From: CAYFUF01 sp964346245
GTDB lineage: Bacteria > Bacillota > Clostridia > Tissierellales > Peptoniphilaceae
Assembly: GCA_964346245.1 (NCBI GenBank)
Contig: CAYFUF010000006.1
Span: forward strand, 1-59,356
Direction of reading: 5' to 3'
DNA length: 59,356 bases
The translations under genes and the position numbers were made by a program. Positions 8,093 through 16,614 of the stretch are shown here, in pieces (the first letter of the stretch is position 1; every line of letters starts with the position of its first letter). Under the pieces are notes generated by a model that worked only from the letters and a program-made list of their open reading frames with translations, did not search any database and had not been told where the DNA came from.

Positions 8093-8440
8093 ATGCAAGC
8101 AAGAGCAGAAGCAAAATATGTAAGAATCTCTCCTCGCAAAGTGAATTACATCTGCAAAGAGATTCGTGGCAAAAACGTAAATGAAGCATTAAACATTCTT
8201 CGTTTCACTCCAAAGAAGGGTGCTAGAATTTTGGAAGGTGTCTTACTTTCCGCTATCGCCAATGCAGAAAACAACCTTAGCCTAGATGCAGAAACACTAA
8301 TCGTGGACAACTGCTGGGCAAATGACGGCCCAACCATGAAGCGTTGGAGACCAAAAGCAAAAGGTGCTGCATATCCGATTCTAAAGAGAACATCACATGT
8401 TGGCGTTATCGTGAAGGAAAAAGAGGAGGAAGAAGTTTAA
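8093..8440 (+). CDS. rplV: 50S ribosomal protein L22
   Basis: L22 is an assembly protein whose beta-hairpin lines the exit tunnel. The 115-residue product has the family core YVRISPRKVNYICKEIRG and the hairpin region with KRWRPKAKGAAYPILKRTSH. No macrolide-resistance insertion is seen in the hairpin. The stop codon overlaps the rpsC start by one base (TAATG). Confidence 0.97.
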   Translation: MQARAEAKYVRISPRKVNYICKEIRGKNVNEALNILRFTPKKGARILEGVLLSAIANAENNLSLDAETLIVDNCWANDGPTMKRWRPKAKGAAYPILKRTSHVGVIVKEKEEEEV

Positions 8441-9225
8441 TGGGTCAAAAAGTAAATCCTAAGGGCTTACGCGTTGGAGTTATTAAAGATTGGGACTCCA
8501 ACTGGTTCGCTGATAAGAAAGATTTCAGCCAGCTATTAGAAGAAGATCATAAGATTCGTGAACTCATTAAGAATAAGCTTTCTGAATCTGGTCTTTCCAC
8601 TATCAATATTGAAAGAACGATGGGCCGTATCCGCATTACGATTAACACAGCTAAACCAGGTGTCGTTATCGGTAAGGACGGAGCATCCATTACTGAATTA
8701 AAGAATGAATTAGAGAAGCTATCTGGCAAGACTGTTATCATCAACGTAGAAGCAATCAAGAATCAAGATGTAGATGCTCAACTCGTTGCTGAACGCATTG
8801 CTGGAGACCTAGAGCGCCGTATCACTTTCCGCCGTGCAATGAAGCAAGCGATCCAAAGAACGATGCGCGCAGGTGGTAAAGGCATCAAGACTTCAGTTGC
8901 TGGTCGTTTAGGTGGCGCCGATATGGCAAGAACTGAACACTACTCTGAAGGAACCATTCCACTACAAACACTACGTGCAGATATCCGTTACGGTGAAGCA
9001 ACTGCCCGCACACAATACGGAGCAATTGGTGTCAAAGTATGGATCTACTTGGGCGAAGTACTTCCAGGTATGAAATCTGCTGAAGAGCCAAAACCACAAA
9101 GAGAAGAACGTCGCGGACGTCGTCGCAACAACAACCGTTCAAACAACGCTGGTGGAAACCGCCAAGGTCGCGATAACAGAGGCAACAGACGCAATGATCA
9201 ATCAAACCGCGGCTCTAATCGATAA
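8440..9225 (+). CDS. rpsC: 30S ribosomal protein S3 with an Arg/Asn/Gly-rich tail
   Basis: S3 helps form the mRNA entry site and helicase. The start is ATG 8440 (MGQKVNPKGLRVGV), coupled to rplV; an upstream in-frame start at 8344 lies inside rplV and is not used. The KH domain with VVIGKDGASI is in place. The protein has 261 residues, longer than the usual 210-235. The excess is a low-complexity C-terminus from about residue 214 made of Arg, Asn, Gly and Gln, including GRRRNNNRSNN and QGRDNRGNRRN. Such a tail would be disordered and probably RNA-binding on the solvent side. It is 24 bases from rplP. Confidence 0.97.
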   Translation: MGQKVNPKGLRVGVIKDWDSNWFADKKDFSQLLEEDHKIRELIKNKLSESGLSTINIERTMGRIRITINTAKPGVVIGKDGASITELKNELEKLSGKTVIINVEAIKNQDVDAQLVAERIAGDLERRITFRRAMKQAIQRTMRAGGKGIKTSVAGRLGGADMARTEHYSEGTIPLQTLRADIRYGEATARTQYGAIGVKVWIYLGEVLPGMKSAEEPKPQREERRGRRRNNNRSNNAGGNRQGRDNRGNRRNDQSNRGSNR

Positions 9226-9249
9226 GCTGTGGCAAGGAGGTAACGAGAT

Positions 9250-9678
9250 ATGTTAATGCCAAAAAGAGTAAAACGTCGTCGCGTACACCGTGGCCGAATG
9301 ACAGGTTTGGCAACTAGAGGAAACACCATCACTTATGGTGATTTTGGTCTTCAAGCTCTAGAGCCTTGCTGGATGACAGCAAACCAAATCGAGGCGGCTC
9401 GTCGTGCGATGACTCGTGCAATAAAGCGTGGTGGTAACATCTGGATTAAGGTATTCCCAGACAAGCCAGTCACACAAAAACCAGCTGAAGTACGTATGGG
9501 TTCCGGTAAAGGTTCCCCAGAGTACTGGGTAGCAGTTGTAAAACCAGGACGCATCCTTTTCGAAATGGGTGGTATTCCTGAAGAACTAGCTAGAGAAGCT
9601 ATGCGCCTAGCAGCAGCTAAGCTTCCTATTAAGACTAAGTTCATTGTTAAGGAAAAGAATGTTAAGGAAGGTGACTAA
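9250..9678 (+). CDS. rplP: 50S ribosomal protein L16
   Basis: L16 is a late assembly protein near the A-site and the peptidyl-transferase centre. The 142-residue product begins MLMPKRVKRRRVHRGRM, a close fit to the family. It retains the GSGKGSPEYWVAVVKPGR loop that holds the hydroxylated arginine in E. coli. The start is ATG 9250 after AAGGAGGTAACGAG. rpmC follows after 2 bases. Confidence 0.98.
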   Translation: MLMPKRVKRRRVHRGRMTGLATRGNTITYGDFGLQALEPCWMTANQIEAARRAMTRAIKRGGNIWIKVFPDKPVTQKPAEVRMGSGKGSPEYWVAVVKPGRILFEMGGIPEELAREAMRLAAAKLPIKTKFIVKEKNVKEGD

Positions 9679-9680
9679 TA

Positions 9681-9887
9681 ATGAGAGCGAATGAAATTCG
9701 TAATATGTCCGATAAGGACCTTGTTCAGAAGTTGCAAGATCTGAAGCAAGAATTATTTAATCTTCGCTTTCAGAACGCCACTGGACAATTAGAGAATCCT
9801 CATGCGATTGGTAATGTCAAGCAAGACATCGCACGCGTAAAGACAGTGCAACGCGAGAGAGAACTTGATTTAAGAAAGGAGGCTTAA
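9681..9887 (+). CDS. rpmC: 50S ribosomal protein L29
   Basis: L29 is a small two-helix protein at the tunnel exit beside L23. The 68-residue product has EIRNMSDKDLVQKL and the signature LFNLRFQNATGQLEN. It is tightly packed, 2 bases from rplP and 3 from rpsQ. Confidence 0.97.
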   Translation: MRANEIRNMSDKDLVQKLQDLKQELFNLRFQNATGQLENPHAIGNVKQDIARVKTVQRERELDLRKEA

Positions 9888-9890
9888 GCC

Positions 9891-10148
9891 ATGGAAAGAA
9901 CTACAGCTCGTAAGACAATTACTGGTATAGTCGTTTCGGATAAGATGGAAAAGACTATCGTTGTCGAGGTACAAGATATGGTAAAGCATCCCACTTATCA
10001 CAAAATGCTTCGCAAAAGTTCTCGCATCAAAGCACATGATGAAAGCAACGTTGCTAAGGTTGGGGACCGCGTACTATTAATGGAAACAAGACCACTATCA
10101 AAAGATAAGAGATTTCGTCTTGTTGAAATCCTCGAAGAAGCTAAGTAA
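9891..10148 (+). CDS. rpsQ: 30S ribosomal protein S17
   Basis: S17 is a primary 16S rRNA-binding protein with an OB fold. The 85-residue product contains GIVVSDKMEKTIVVEV and the loop HPTYHKMLRKSSRIKAHDE. GTAGGDRVLLMETRPLSK-like features of the family are visible near the C-terminus. The RBS AAAGGAGGCTTAAGCC overlaps the end of rpmC. Confidence 0.97.
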   Translation: MERTTARKTITGIVVSDKMEKTIVVEVQDMVKHPTYHKMLRKSSRIKAHDESNVAKVGDRVLLMETRPLSKDKRFRLVEILEEAK

Positions 10149-10167
10149 TAGGTAGAAGGAGGATTCA

Positions 10168-10536
10168 ATGATACAAGTAGAGAGTAGACTTAAAGTAGCA
10201 GATAACTCTGGAGCAAGAGAAGTTCTGGTTATCCGCGTTGTAGGTGGTACCGGCCGTAAATATGCTAATGTTGGTGATGTAGTCATCTGTACAGTTAAGC
10301 ATGCAATCCCAGGCGGAAACGTCAAGAAGGGTGACATTGTCAAGGCAGTAGTTGTTCGCACAAAGACTGGTGTGAACCGCGAAGACGGTAGCCACATCCG
10401 CTTCGATGATAACGCTGCAGTTATTATTAAAGATGACAAGAACCCAGTAGGAACGCGTATTTTCGGTCCTGTTACAAGAGAGCTTCGTGGAAATGGATAT
10501 ATGAGAATTATTTCCTTAGCTCCTGAAGTGTTATAA
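10168..10536 (+). CDS. rplN: 50S ribosomal protein L14
   Basis: L14 sits at the subunit interface, where it contacts 16S rRNA and silencing factor RsfS. The 122-residue product is full length. It begins MIQVESRLKVADNSGARE and contains GDVVICTVKHAIPGGNVKKG and the usual C-terminal SLAPEVL. RBS is AAGGAGGATTC. rplX follows after 11 bases. Confidence 0.98.
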   Translation: MIQVESRLKVADNSGAREVLVIRVVGGTGRKYANVGDVVICTVKHAIPGGNVKKGDIVKAVVVRTKTGVNREDGSHIRFDDNAAVIIKDDKNPVGTRIFGPVTRELRGNGYMRIISLAPEVL

Positions 10537-10547
10537 GGGAGGAAACT

Positions 10548-10859
10548 ATGCACGTTAAAACTGGAGATAAAGTTCAAGTTATCGCTGGGAAATTTAAAGG
10601 TGCAACGGGCACAGTCCTTGCAACTTTTCCTAAAGAGAATCGTGTTATCGTAGAAAATGTCAACGTACAAGTCAAACATCAAAAGCCAAGAGGCATGAAT
10701 CAACCTGGTGGACGCATTGAGTCCGAAGGTAAGATCCACGCTTCCAACGTTCTTCTATTCGATGAGAAAGAGAACAGAGGTGTGCGTACTCGTTACGAGA
10801 TGAAGAACGATAAGAAGGTACGCGTTTCAACCAAGTCCGGTCAACAGCTGGATAAATAA
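10548..10859 (+). CDS. rplX: 50S ribosomal protein L24
   Basis: L24 is an assembly-initiator protein with a KOW motif. The 103-residue product starts MHVKTGDKVQVIAGKFKG and shows the VENVNVQVKHQKP and GGRIESEGKIHASNV blocks. It lacks the short zinc-like cysteines found in some L24 variants. It lies 11 bases from each neighbour. Confidence 0.97.
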   Translation: MHVKTGDKVQVIAGKFKGATGTVLATFPKENRVIVENVNVQVKHQKPRGMNQPGGRIESEGKIHASNVLLFDEKENRGVRTRYEMKNDKKVRVSTKSGQQLDK

Positions 10860-10870
10860 GGAGGCACATA

Positions 10871-11425
10871 ATGACAGAAACATCTAGATTAGTAAAGTTT
10901 TACAAAGATGAAGTTGTGCCTGCTATGACTAACGAGTTTAATTACGCTAACGTCATGCAAGTTCCTAAGCTGGAAAAAATTGTCATCAACATTGCTGTCG
11001 GCGATGCTAAGGACAATCCAAAGCTTCTGGAAAGTGCCGTTCGTGAATTAACCATAATCAGTGGGCAAAAACCAGTGACCATCAAAGCTAAGAAGTCAGT
11101 AGCTAACTTCAAGCTTCGTGAAGGTCAATCTATTGCAACCAAAGTTACCCTGCGTCATAAGAAAATGTACGATTTCTTCGACCGTCTAGTCAATGTTGCA
11201 CTTCCACGTGTACGTGACTTCCGCGGCGTGTCTGATACTTCTTTTGACGGACGCGGCAACTATGCAATGGGCATCAAAGAACAGTTGATTTTCCCAGAAA
11301 TCAGTTACGATGAGATCGACGATATCCGTGGTATGGACATCATCATTGTGACAACGGCAAATACGGACGAAGAAGCAAAAGCATTCCTACAGCACATGGG
11401 TATGCCTTTCATCAAGAGAGACTAG
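10871..11425 (+). CDS. rplE: 50S ribosomal protein L5
   Basis: L5 is part of the 5S rRNP and contacts P-site tRNA. The 184-residue product has the VPKLEKIVINIAVGDA start, the LREGQSIATKVTLR core and the GRGNYAMGIKEQLIFPEI motif, all conserved. ATG 10871 follows AAGGAGGCACATA. rpsZ follows after 9 bases. Confidence 0.98.
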   Translation: MTETSRLVKFYKDEVVPAMTNEFNYANVMQVPKLEKIVINIAVGDAKDNPKLLESAVRELTIISGQKPVTIKAKKSVANFKLREGQSIATKVTLRHKKMYDFFDRLVNVALPRVRDFRGVSDTSFDGRGNYAMGIKEQLIFPEISYDEIDDIRGMDIIIVTTANTDEEAKAFLQHMGMPFIKRD

Positions 11426-11434
11426 GAGGACTAA

Positions 11435-11620
11435 ATGGCAAAGAAATCAATGATTGCTAAACAAAAAAGAACGCCCAAGTTCTCGACAAGAGCTTATACA
11501 CGTTGCAACATTTGTGGAAGACCACACAGTGTACTTCGCAAGTATGGCGTCTGCCGTATTTGTTTTCGAGAATTAGCATACCGTGGTGAAATTCCTGGTG
11601 TGAAAAAAGCTAGTTGGTAA
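11435..11620 (+). CDS. rpsZ: 30S ribosomal protein S14, zinc-binding type
   Basis: This is the short, zinc-ribbon form of S14 that is common in Gram-positive bacteria. The 61-residue product has cysteines at positions 24, 27, 40 and 43 (CNIC and CRIC), which bind one zinc. It ends in the typical GEIPGVKKASW. Because the zinc form can be replaced by a zinc-free S14 under zinc starvation in some Bacillota, a second copy elsewhere is possible but is not in this window. Confidence 0.97.
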   Translation: MAKKSMIAKQKRTPKFSTRAYTRCNICGRPHSVLRKYGVCRICFRELAYRGEIPGVKKASW

Positions 11621-11641
11621 TTTCAGAGGGAGGACAATAAT

Positions 11642-12034
11642 ATGATGACAGATCCGATCGCGGATATGCTTACCAGAATCCGCAACGGCAATATGAGAAA
11701 GCACGAATCTGTAGAGGTTCCCGCTTCGAATATGAAAAAAAGCCTCGCTCAGATTCTTTTGGATGAAGGTTTTATCAAAGGTTACAACGTAACCGAAGAT
11801 GACAAACAAGATATGATTACAATCGACTTAAAATATGTTGATGATGAACGTACAATCTCAGGTATCAAGAAGATTTCAAAGCCAGGTCGTCGTGTGTACG
11901 TTGGCGCGAAGGATGTCCCAAGTGTATTGGGCGGTCTCGGGATTGCAATCCTCTCAACTTCACATGGCATGATGACAGACAAGCAAGCGCGCAAAGAAGG
12001 CGTTGGTGGAGAAGTCATCTGCTACGTATGGTAA
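11642..12034 (+). CDS. rpsH: 30S ribosomal protein S8
   Basis: S8 is a primary 16S rRNA binder and, in E. coli, the translational repressor of the spc operon. The 130-residue product begins MMTDPIADMLTRIRNGN and has the C-terminal STSHGMMTDKQARKEGVGGE core. RBS is GAGGGAGGACAATA. It is followed by rplF after 19 bases. Confidence 0.98.
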   Translation: MMTDPIADMLTRIRNGNMRKHESVEVPASNMKKSLAQILLDEGFIKGYNVTEDDKQDMITIDLKYVDDERTISGIKKISKPGRRVYVGAKDVPSVLGGLGIAILSTSHGMMTDKQARKEGVGGEVICYVW

Positions 12035-12053
12035 TTGAGTAGAGGAGGATGAG

Positions 12054-12590
12054 ATGTCAAGAATAGGATTAAAACCGATTGAAATTCCATCAGGTGTGGA
12101 TATTACAATCGATAATCATAAGGTAACAGTGAAGGGCCCTAAGGGCGAACTTAGCGAGACAGTCGATTCAAGATTCAACCTTGTCCTAGAAGACGGTGAG
12201 TTGAGAGTTGAACGCCCTGACGAGACTAAGGAAACAAAATCACTGCACGGCCTTTATCGCTCTTTAGTCGCTAACATGGTTGAAGGTGTTACGGAAGGTT
12301 ACTCAAAGAAGTTATTGATTGAGGGAACTGGTTACCGTGCACAAAAGCAAGCGAAGAACCTGGTTATGAACCTCGGTTACGCTCACCAAGTTATCATGGC
12401 TGACACTGATGAAGTAGAGACAGAAGTACCAAACGATCGTACGATTATCGTGCGTGGTATTAACAAGCAAGCAGTCGGAAACTTTGCCGCAAATATTCGT
12501 AAATGGAGACTACCTGAACCTTACAAGGGCAAAGGTATTCGCTATGAGAACGAGTATGTTCGTCGTAAAGTTGGTAAGACTGGTAAATAA
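12054..12590 (+). CDS. rplF: 50S ribosomal protein L6
   Basis: L6 lies near the factor-binding site. The 178-residue product contains the duplicated fold, with MSRIGLKPIEIPSGV at the start and the second-domain signature PEPYKGKGIRYENEYVRRK. It is of normal length. The RBS is AGAGGAGGATGAG, and rplR follows after 11 bases. Confidence 0.98.
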   Translation: MSRIGLKPIEIPSGVDITIDNHKVTVKGPKGELSETVDSRFNLVLEDGELRVERPDETKETKSLHGLYRSLVANMVEGVTEGYSKKLLIEGTGYRAQKQAKNLVMNLGYAHQVIMADTDEVETEVPNDRTIIVRGINKQAVGNFAANIRKWRLPEPYKGKGIRYENEYVRRKVGKTGK

Positions 12591-12601
12591 GGAGGCTAAA
12601 T

Positions 12602-12967
12602 TTGGCTAAGTTAAATAGAAATGCGAACCGCGTAGCTAGACATGCTCGTATTCGTAAAAAAATTGCCGGTACTCCCGAAAGACCACGTCTCAACGTCTAT
12701 AAGAGTAATGCAAATATTTACGCACAAATTATTGATGATTCAACAGGAGCTACCTTGATTTCAGCTTCTACATTGGATGCTGATCTAAAAGAAGATTACC
12801 AAGGAAAAGCAAATGTAGAGTCTGCAAAAGCAGTAGGTAAACTTGTTGCTGAACGTGCTAAGGATAAAGGGATTGATACGGTCGTTTTCGATCGTTCCGG
12901 ATACATTTACCATGGCAAGGTTGCAGCGTTAGCAGATGCTGCAAGAGAAGCTGGCTTGAAGCTGTAA
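12602..12967 (+). CDS. rplR: 50S ribosomal protein L18
   Basis: L18 is a 5S rRNA-binding protein. The 121-residue product starts at TTG 12602, just after AAGGAGGCTAAAT, and contains RHARIRKKIAGTPERPRLNV and the C-terminal FDRSGYIYHGKVAALADAAR block. The TTG start is one of many in this organism. rpsE follows after 18 bases. Confidence 0.97.
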   Translation: MAKLNRNANRVARHARIRKKIAGTPERPRLNVYKSNANIYAQIIDDSTGATLISASTLDADLKEDYQGKANVESAKAVGKLVAERAKDKGIDTVVFDRSGYIYHGKVAALADAAREAGLKL

Positions 12968-12985
12968 TTGGAGAGGAGAATACGA

Positions 12986-13483
12986 ATGTATAGAGAAGAT
13001 AACAAGCAAGAGCTTGAAGAAAGAGTAATCTTCATCAACCGCGTCTCCAAGACGGCTAAGGGTGGTAGAACAGCACGTTTTACCGCACTTGTAGCAGTTG
13101 GCGATGGCAATGGTAGAGTAGGCGTCGGCACCGGTAAGTCTTTGGAAGTTCCTGAGGCAATCCGCAAGGGCGTTGAAGATGCAAAGAAGAACATGGTTTC
13201 CATTCCGCTTGTAGGAACAACTATTCCTCACCGCATTGAAGCTGTCGATGGAGCAGGTCACGTACTATTAATTCCAGCCTATGAAGGTACTGGAGTTATC
13301 GCTGGTGGTCCTGTCCGTGCAGTCTGCGAGTTAGCTGGAATCCGCGATATTCGTGCAAAGTCATTAGGCTCTTCTAATGCGAGAAGTATTGCGAATGCGA
13401 CAATGAAAGCATTAACAAGCATGAAGACCGCTGAACAGGTTGCTCGTCTACGTGGTAAATCAGTAGATGAAATACTGAACTAG
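12986..13483 (+). CDS. rpsE: 30S ribosomal protein S5
   Basis: S5 lines the mRNA entry channel and contributes to decoding accuracy. I start it at ATG 12986 (165 residues, normal length) because GGAGAGGAG lies before it; an upstream in-frame TTG at 12968 would place the ribosome site inside the protein. The double-stranded RNA-binding core with VGDGNGRVGVGTGK is present. The loop residues around the spectinomycin site look ordinary. Confidence 0.97.
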   Translation: MYREDNKQELEERVIFINRVSKTAKGGRTARFTALVAVGDGNGRVGVGTGKSLEVPEAIRKGVEDAKKNMVSIPLVGTTIPHRIEAVDGAGHVLLIPAYEGTGVIAGGPVRAVCELAGIRDIRAKSLGSSNARSIANATMKALTSMKTAEQVARLRGKSVDEILN

Positions 13484-13492
13484 GAGGTTTTC

Positions 13493-13675
13493 ATGGCTAA
13501 ACTTTCAATCACATTAACCAAATCATATATTGGTAAAAAAGAACAACATAAGAAGACTGGACAGGCTCTTGGTTTAAAGACCATCGGGCAAACTGTGGTA
13601 AGAGAAGATAGTGATACCGTTCGCGGCATGATCCGCACTATCGACTTCATGGTAGACGTCCAAGAAGTTGAATAA
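13493..13675 (+). CDS. rpmD: 50S ribosomal protein L30
   Basis: L30 is a small non-essential large-subunit protein. The 60-residue product has KLSITLTKSYIGKKEQHKK and the family signature LGLKTIGQTVVREDS. RBS is TAGGAGGTTTTC. It is 9 bases after rpsE and 10 before rplO. Confidence 0.97.
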   Translation: MAKLSITLTKSYIGKKEQHKKTGQALGLKTIGQTVVREDSDTVRGMIRTIDFMVDVQEVE

Positions 13676-13685
13676 GGAGGTAAGA

Positions 13686-14135
13686 ATGAAACTTCACGAT
13701 TTAAAACCGGCTCGCGGTGGTAAAACGCAAAAGAGAAAACGCGTCGGTCGTGGACACGCCTCCGGTTGGGGCAAGTTTGCTGGTCGCGGACGCGACGGTC
13801 AAAACTCCCGTAGCGGTGGTGGCGTAAGACCAGGTTTCGAGGGTGGACAACTTCAATTGTTCCGCCGTCTTCCAAAGCGTGGTTTCCACAATCCATTCTC
13901 TACAGTTTACGCGACGGTTAACGTTTCAGATTTAAATCAGTTTGAAGACGGTACTGTGGTAACTCAGGAATTGCTTATCGAAAGCGGTCTGATTCACAAG
14001 TCAGAGTGCAAGGATGGCCTAAAGATTCTTGGTAACGGCGACTTATCGAAGAAGCTGACAGTACAAGCAACGAAGTTTTCTAAATCAGCTGAAGAAAAGA
14101 TCACTGAGGCTGGTGGAAAGACTGAGGTGTTCTAA
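13686..14135 (+). CDS. rplO: 50S ribosomal protein L15
   Basis: L15 is a late assembly protein. I start it at ATG 13686 (149 residues, MKLHDLKPA) after AAGGAGGTAAGA; the in-frame codon 13668 would overlap rpmD. The glycine-rich N-terminal extension (GGKTQKRKRVGRGHASGWGK) and the GGVRPGFEGGQLQLFRRLPKR block are typical. Its stop overlaps the secY start by one base. Confidence 0.97.
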   Translation: MKLHDLKPARGGKTQKRKRVGRGHASGWGKFAGRGRDGQNSRSGGGVRPGFEGGQLQLFRRLPKRGFHNPFSTVYATVNVSDLNQFEDGTVVTQELLIESGLIHKSECKDGLKILGNGDLSKKLTVQATKFSKSAEEKITEAGGKTEVF

Positions 14136-15412
14136 TGTTCGCCACGCTAAGAAATGCATGGAAAGTCGATGAAACCCGCAAGCGTATCATATTCACTTTA
14201 TTGATGCTTGTAGTGATTCGTCTTGGAAATTCGTTGCCCGTTCCATTTGCCAACATGGAAATGATCGGCGCAATTGCGGATATGATGGCAGGTAGTGTTC
14301 TTGGATTACTAAACTTGGTGAGCGGTGGTGGCCTCGCATCGATGAGCGTCTTTGCACTTGGTGTTGGTCCATATATCACAGCTTCTATTGTTATCCAGCT
14401 TTTGACTTTTGCTATCCCAGCTTTAGAGGAACTCTCTAAGGAAGGTGAAGAAGGTCGAAAGAAGATTCAAAGAATCACGAGGCTCGTTGGCGTTGCTTTA
14501 GCTTTCCTCCAAGCTTTCGCTCTAGTGCAAGGTATCTTCGCACAAGCGTTCGCTCTCGGTGGTTGGTTAGCGAAGACAATTGCTATCTTAGTGATGGTAG
14601 CTGGAGCTCAATTTCTCATCTGGATTGGTGATTTAATTACAGAAAAGGGAGTTGGAAACGGCGTATCCTTCATTATCTTTGTCGGTATTGTCGCTTCGAT
14701 TCCTGGTGTAGTTTACCAAAGAATCATGTCTATTATCGCAGGCATGTTAAATCCGTTAGTATTCTTGCTAATCCTCTTAGCAATTGTATTCATTACGGTA
14801 ATCGTCGTTCTCTTATCTGAGGGTGAAAGAAAAGTCCCTGTCCAATACGCAAAGCGCGTAGTTGGACGTAAGATGTACGGCGGACAAGCAACTCACATCC
14901 CCATCAAGGTAAACATGAGCGGAGTACTTCCAGTCATCTTCGCGATGGCCCTCCTGTCTCTGCCAAACACTTTGGCCTTGCTATTTGGTGGCGGTGTAGC
15001 CGACTTCGTAAAAACATGGTTAACGCCAAGTGGATGGGGTGGATTCATTATTCAATCCATCTTAAAGATTGGCTTAATCATCCTATTTGCCTATTTCTAC
15101 AACTCCATTCAGTTCAACGCAGGTGAATATTCAAGAAACTTGCAGCAGGCTGGTGGATTTATCCCAGGTATTCGACCTGGACGACCAACGACTGACTACT
15201 TGAATCGTATAGTGCAAAGAATTACGCTGATCGGTGCAGTTATCCTCGCATTCCTATCCGTAGTTCCTGAGTTGCTCTCTATGATTTTCGGTGTACCTAT
15301 CCAAATCGGTGGAACCTCCGTCATCATCGTTGTAGGTGTCGTATTAGAAATAATTCGAACACTTGAGGCTCAACTCCAGTTGCGTCACTACAAGGGGTTT
15401 CTTAACCGTTAG
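14135..15412 (+). CDS. secY: Protein translocase subunit SecY
   Basis: SecY is the membrane channel of the general secretion pathway. The 425-residue product has the expected ten membrane segments. Conserved features are the plug region after GLLNLVSGGGLASMSVFALG, the cytoplasmic loop around YAKRVVGRKMYGGQ and the final cytoplasmic loop with GFIPGIRPGRPT. It starts at ATG 14135, translationally coupled to rplO. Its position after rplO and before adk is the standard spc-operon arrangement. Confidence 0.98.
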   Translation: MFATLRNAWKVDETRKRIIFTLLMLVVIRLGNSLPVPFANMEMIGAIADMMAGSVLGLLNLVSGGGLASMSVFALGVGPYITASIVIQLLTFAIPALEELSKEGEEGRKKIQRITRLVGVALAFLQAFALVQGIFAQAFALGGWLAKTIAILVMVAGAQFLIWIGDLITEKGVGNGVSFIIFVGIVASIPGVVYQRIMSIIAGMLNPLVFLLILLAIVFITVIVVLLSEGERKVPVQYAKRVVGRKMYGGQATHIPIKVNMSGVLPVIFAMALLSLPNTLALLFGGGVADFVKTWLTPSGWGGFIIQSILKIGLIILFAYFYNSIQFNAGEYSRNLQQAGGFIPGIRPGRPTTDYLNRIVQRITLIGAVILAFLSVVPELLSMIFGVPIQIGGTSVIIVVGVVLEIIRTLEAQLQLRHYKGFLNR

Positions 15413-15430
15413 GTAGAAAGGGGTAAGCTA

Positions 15431-16072
15431 GTGAGATATGTACTACTAGGCCCTCCTGGTGCGGGCAAAGGAACACAAGCGGCACGAATTGTGGACAAGT
15501 ATGGTATCGTCCATATTTCAACGGGGGACATCTTTCGATCAAACATCAAGGAAGAGACCGAATTAGGCCTCAAAGTAAAAAGCTATCTAAACGAAGGTGA
15601 GCTTGTGCCCGATAAGTTGACCATTGACCTTGTCTGGGATCGCTTAGATCAAGATGATATGAAGAATGGTTTTCTCTTGGATGGTTTCCCAAGAACCATT
15701 GCGCAAGCTGAGGCATTCCATGCCGGATTGGAAAAGAGAAATCTATTACTAGATGGTGCTATCCGAATTGCAGTCGATGAAGACACATTGATACGCCGTT
15801 TAGCAGGTCGAAGAATTTGCAGTGATTGCGGTGCTACCTATCACGTCGACAACCACCCATCAAAGGTCGCAGGTATCTGTGACATCTGCGGTGGTGAGTT
15901 AGTCCACAGACCCGACGATTCGGAAGAAACCGTCAAGGGACGCATCAATGTTTATAAAGAGCAGACCTACCCCCTTATCGACTACTATAGAGAAAAGGGC
16001 GTACTTATCGAGGTAAATGGCGATCAGTCGGTAGAAGATGTCTTTGCAGACATTTGCAACGCAGTAAATTGA
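15431..16072 (+). CDS. adk: Adenylate kinase (zinc-lid form)
   Basis: The enzyme converts AMP and ATP to two ADP in the cytoplasm. The 213-residue product starts at GTG 15431 after GAAAGGGG. It has the P-loop GPPGAGKGT at residues 7-15, GFPRTIAQA with the substrate arginine, and a lid domain with four cysteines (130, 133, 150, 153) that bind zinc, as in many Gram-positive enzymes. In most Bacillota map follows; here the next gene is a KOW protein after 7 bases, and map is absent from the operon. Confidence 0.97.
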   Translation: MRYVLLGPPGAGKGTQAARIVDKYGIVHISTGDIFRSNIKEETELGLKVKSYLNEGELVPDKLTIDLVWDRLDQDDMKNGFLLDGFPRTIAQAEAFHAGLEKRNLLLDGAIRIAVDEDTLIRRLAGRRICSDCGATYHVDNHPSKVAGICDICGGELVHRPDDSEETVKGRINVYKEQTYPLIDYYREKGVLIEVNGDQSVEDVFADICNAVN

Positions 16073-16079
16073 GACCCAT

Positions 16080-16385
16080 ATGACTCAAGAAAGAAACATG
16101 GATAAACAATCAAGCCTTGTACCCGGTCAGTTGGTTCGAGCGAAAGCTGGCCGAGACAAGGGAAGTATCTTTCTCGTACTCGAGATATTGGACTCAAAAT
16201 TTGTGCATATCGTTAATGGCAAACGACGCACCCTAGAGCATCCAAAACGAAAACGTGTAACACACTTACAACCATACAAGGTGGTTGTAGACGACTTTGA
16301 GGCGATGAAGAAGTCTAGAACATTCAATAATGCTCGCATAAAGAAATTATTACAAACCTATGATAGGAATGAGGAGGATTGCTAA
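16080..16385 (+). CDS. KOW-domain RNA-binding protein (L14e/L27e-like)
   Basis: This small 101-residue protein carries a KOW motif at its N-terminus (LVPGQLVRAKAGRDKGSIFLVL) followed by a basic segment KRRTLEHPKRKRVTHLQPYK. Such proteins are found between map and infA in many Clostridia and resemble archaeal/eukaryal ribosomal L14e. Their role in the bacterial ribosome is not well established. The first ATG at 16080 has no good ribosome site; an internal ATG at 16098 would give a 95-residue protein whose start better matches relatives. The stop codon is directly followed by the infA start with no gap. Confidence 0.85.
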   Translation: MTQERNMDKQSSLVPGQLVRAKAGRDKGSIFLVLEILDSKFVHIVNGKRRTLEHPKRKRVTHLQPYKVVVDDFEAMKKSRTFNNARIKKLLQTYDRNEEDC

Positions 16386-16604
16386 ATGTCGAATAAAGAC
16401 GTCATTGAAGTTGAAGGCGTAGTTAAAGAGCGCCTCCCTAACGCGCTCTTCGTCGTTGAACTTGAGAATGGTCACTCGATTAATGCTCATATCTCAGGCA
16501 AGTTAAGGATGAACTATATCCGTATTCTCGAAGGTGATCGCGTCACCGTGGAACTCTCTCCCTATGACTTAACTAAGGGAAGAATCACATGGAGAAAGAA
16601 ATAG
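16386..16604 (+). CDS. infA: Translation initiation factor IF-1
   Basis: IF-1 binds the A-site of the 30S subunit and supports IF-2 and IF-3. The 72-residue product is the normal size, an OB fold with the signatures DVIEVEGVVKERLPNALFVV and the C-terminal SPYDLTKGRITWR. RBS is GAGGATTGC within the end of the KOW gene. Confidence 0.98.
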   Translation: MSNKDVIEVEGVVKERLPNALFVVELENGHSINAHISGKLRMNYIRILEGDRVTVELSPYDLTKGRITWRKK

Positions 16605-16614
16605 GAGGTACTCA

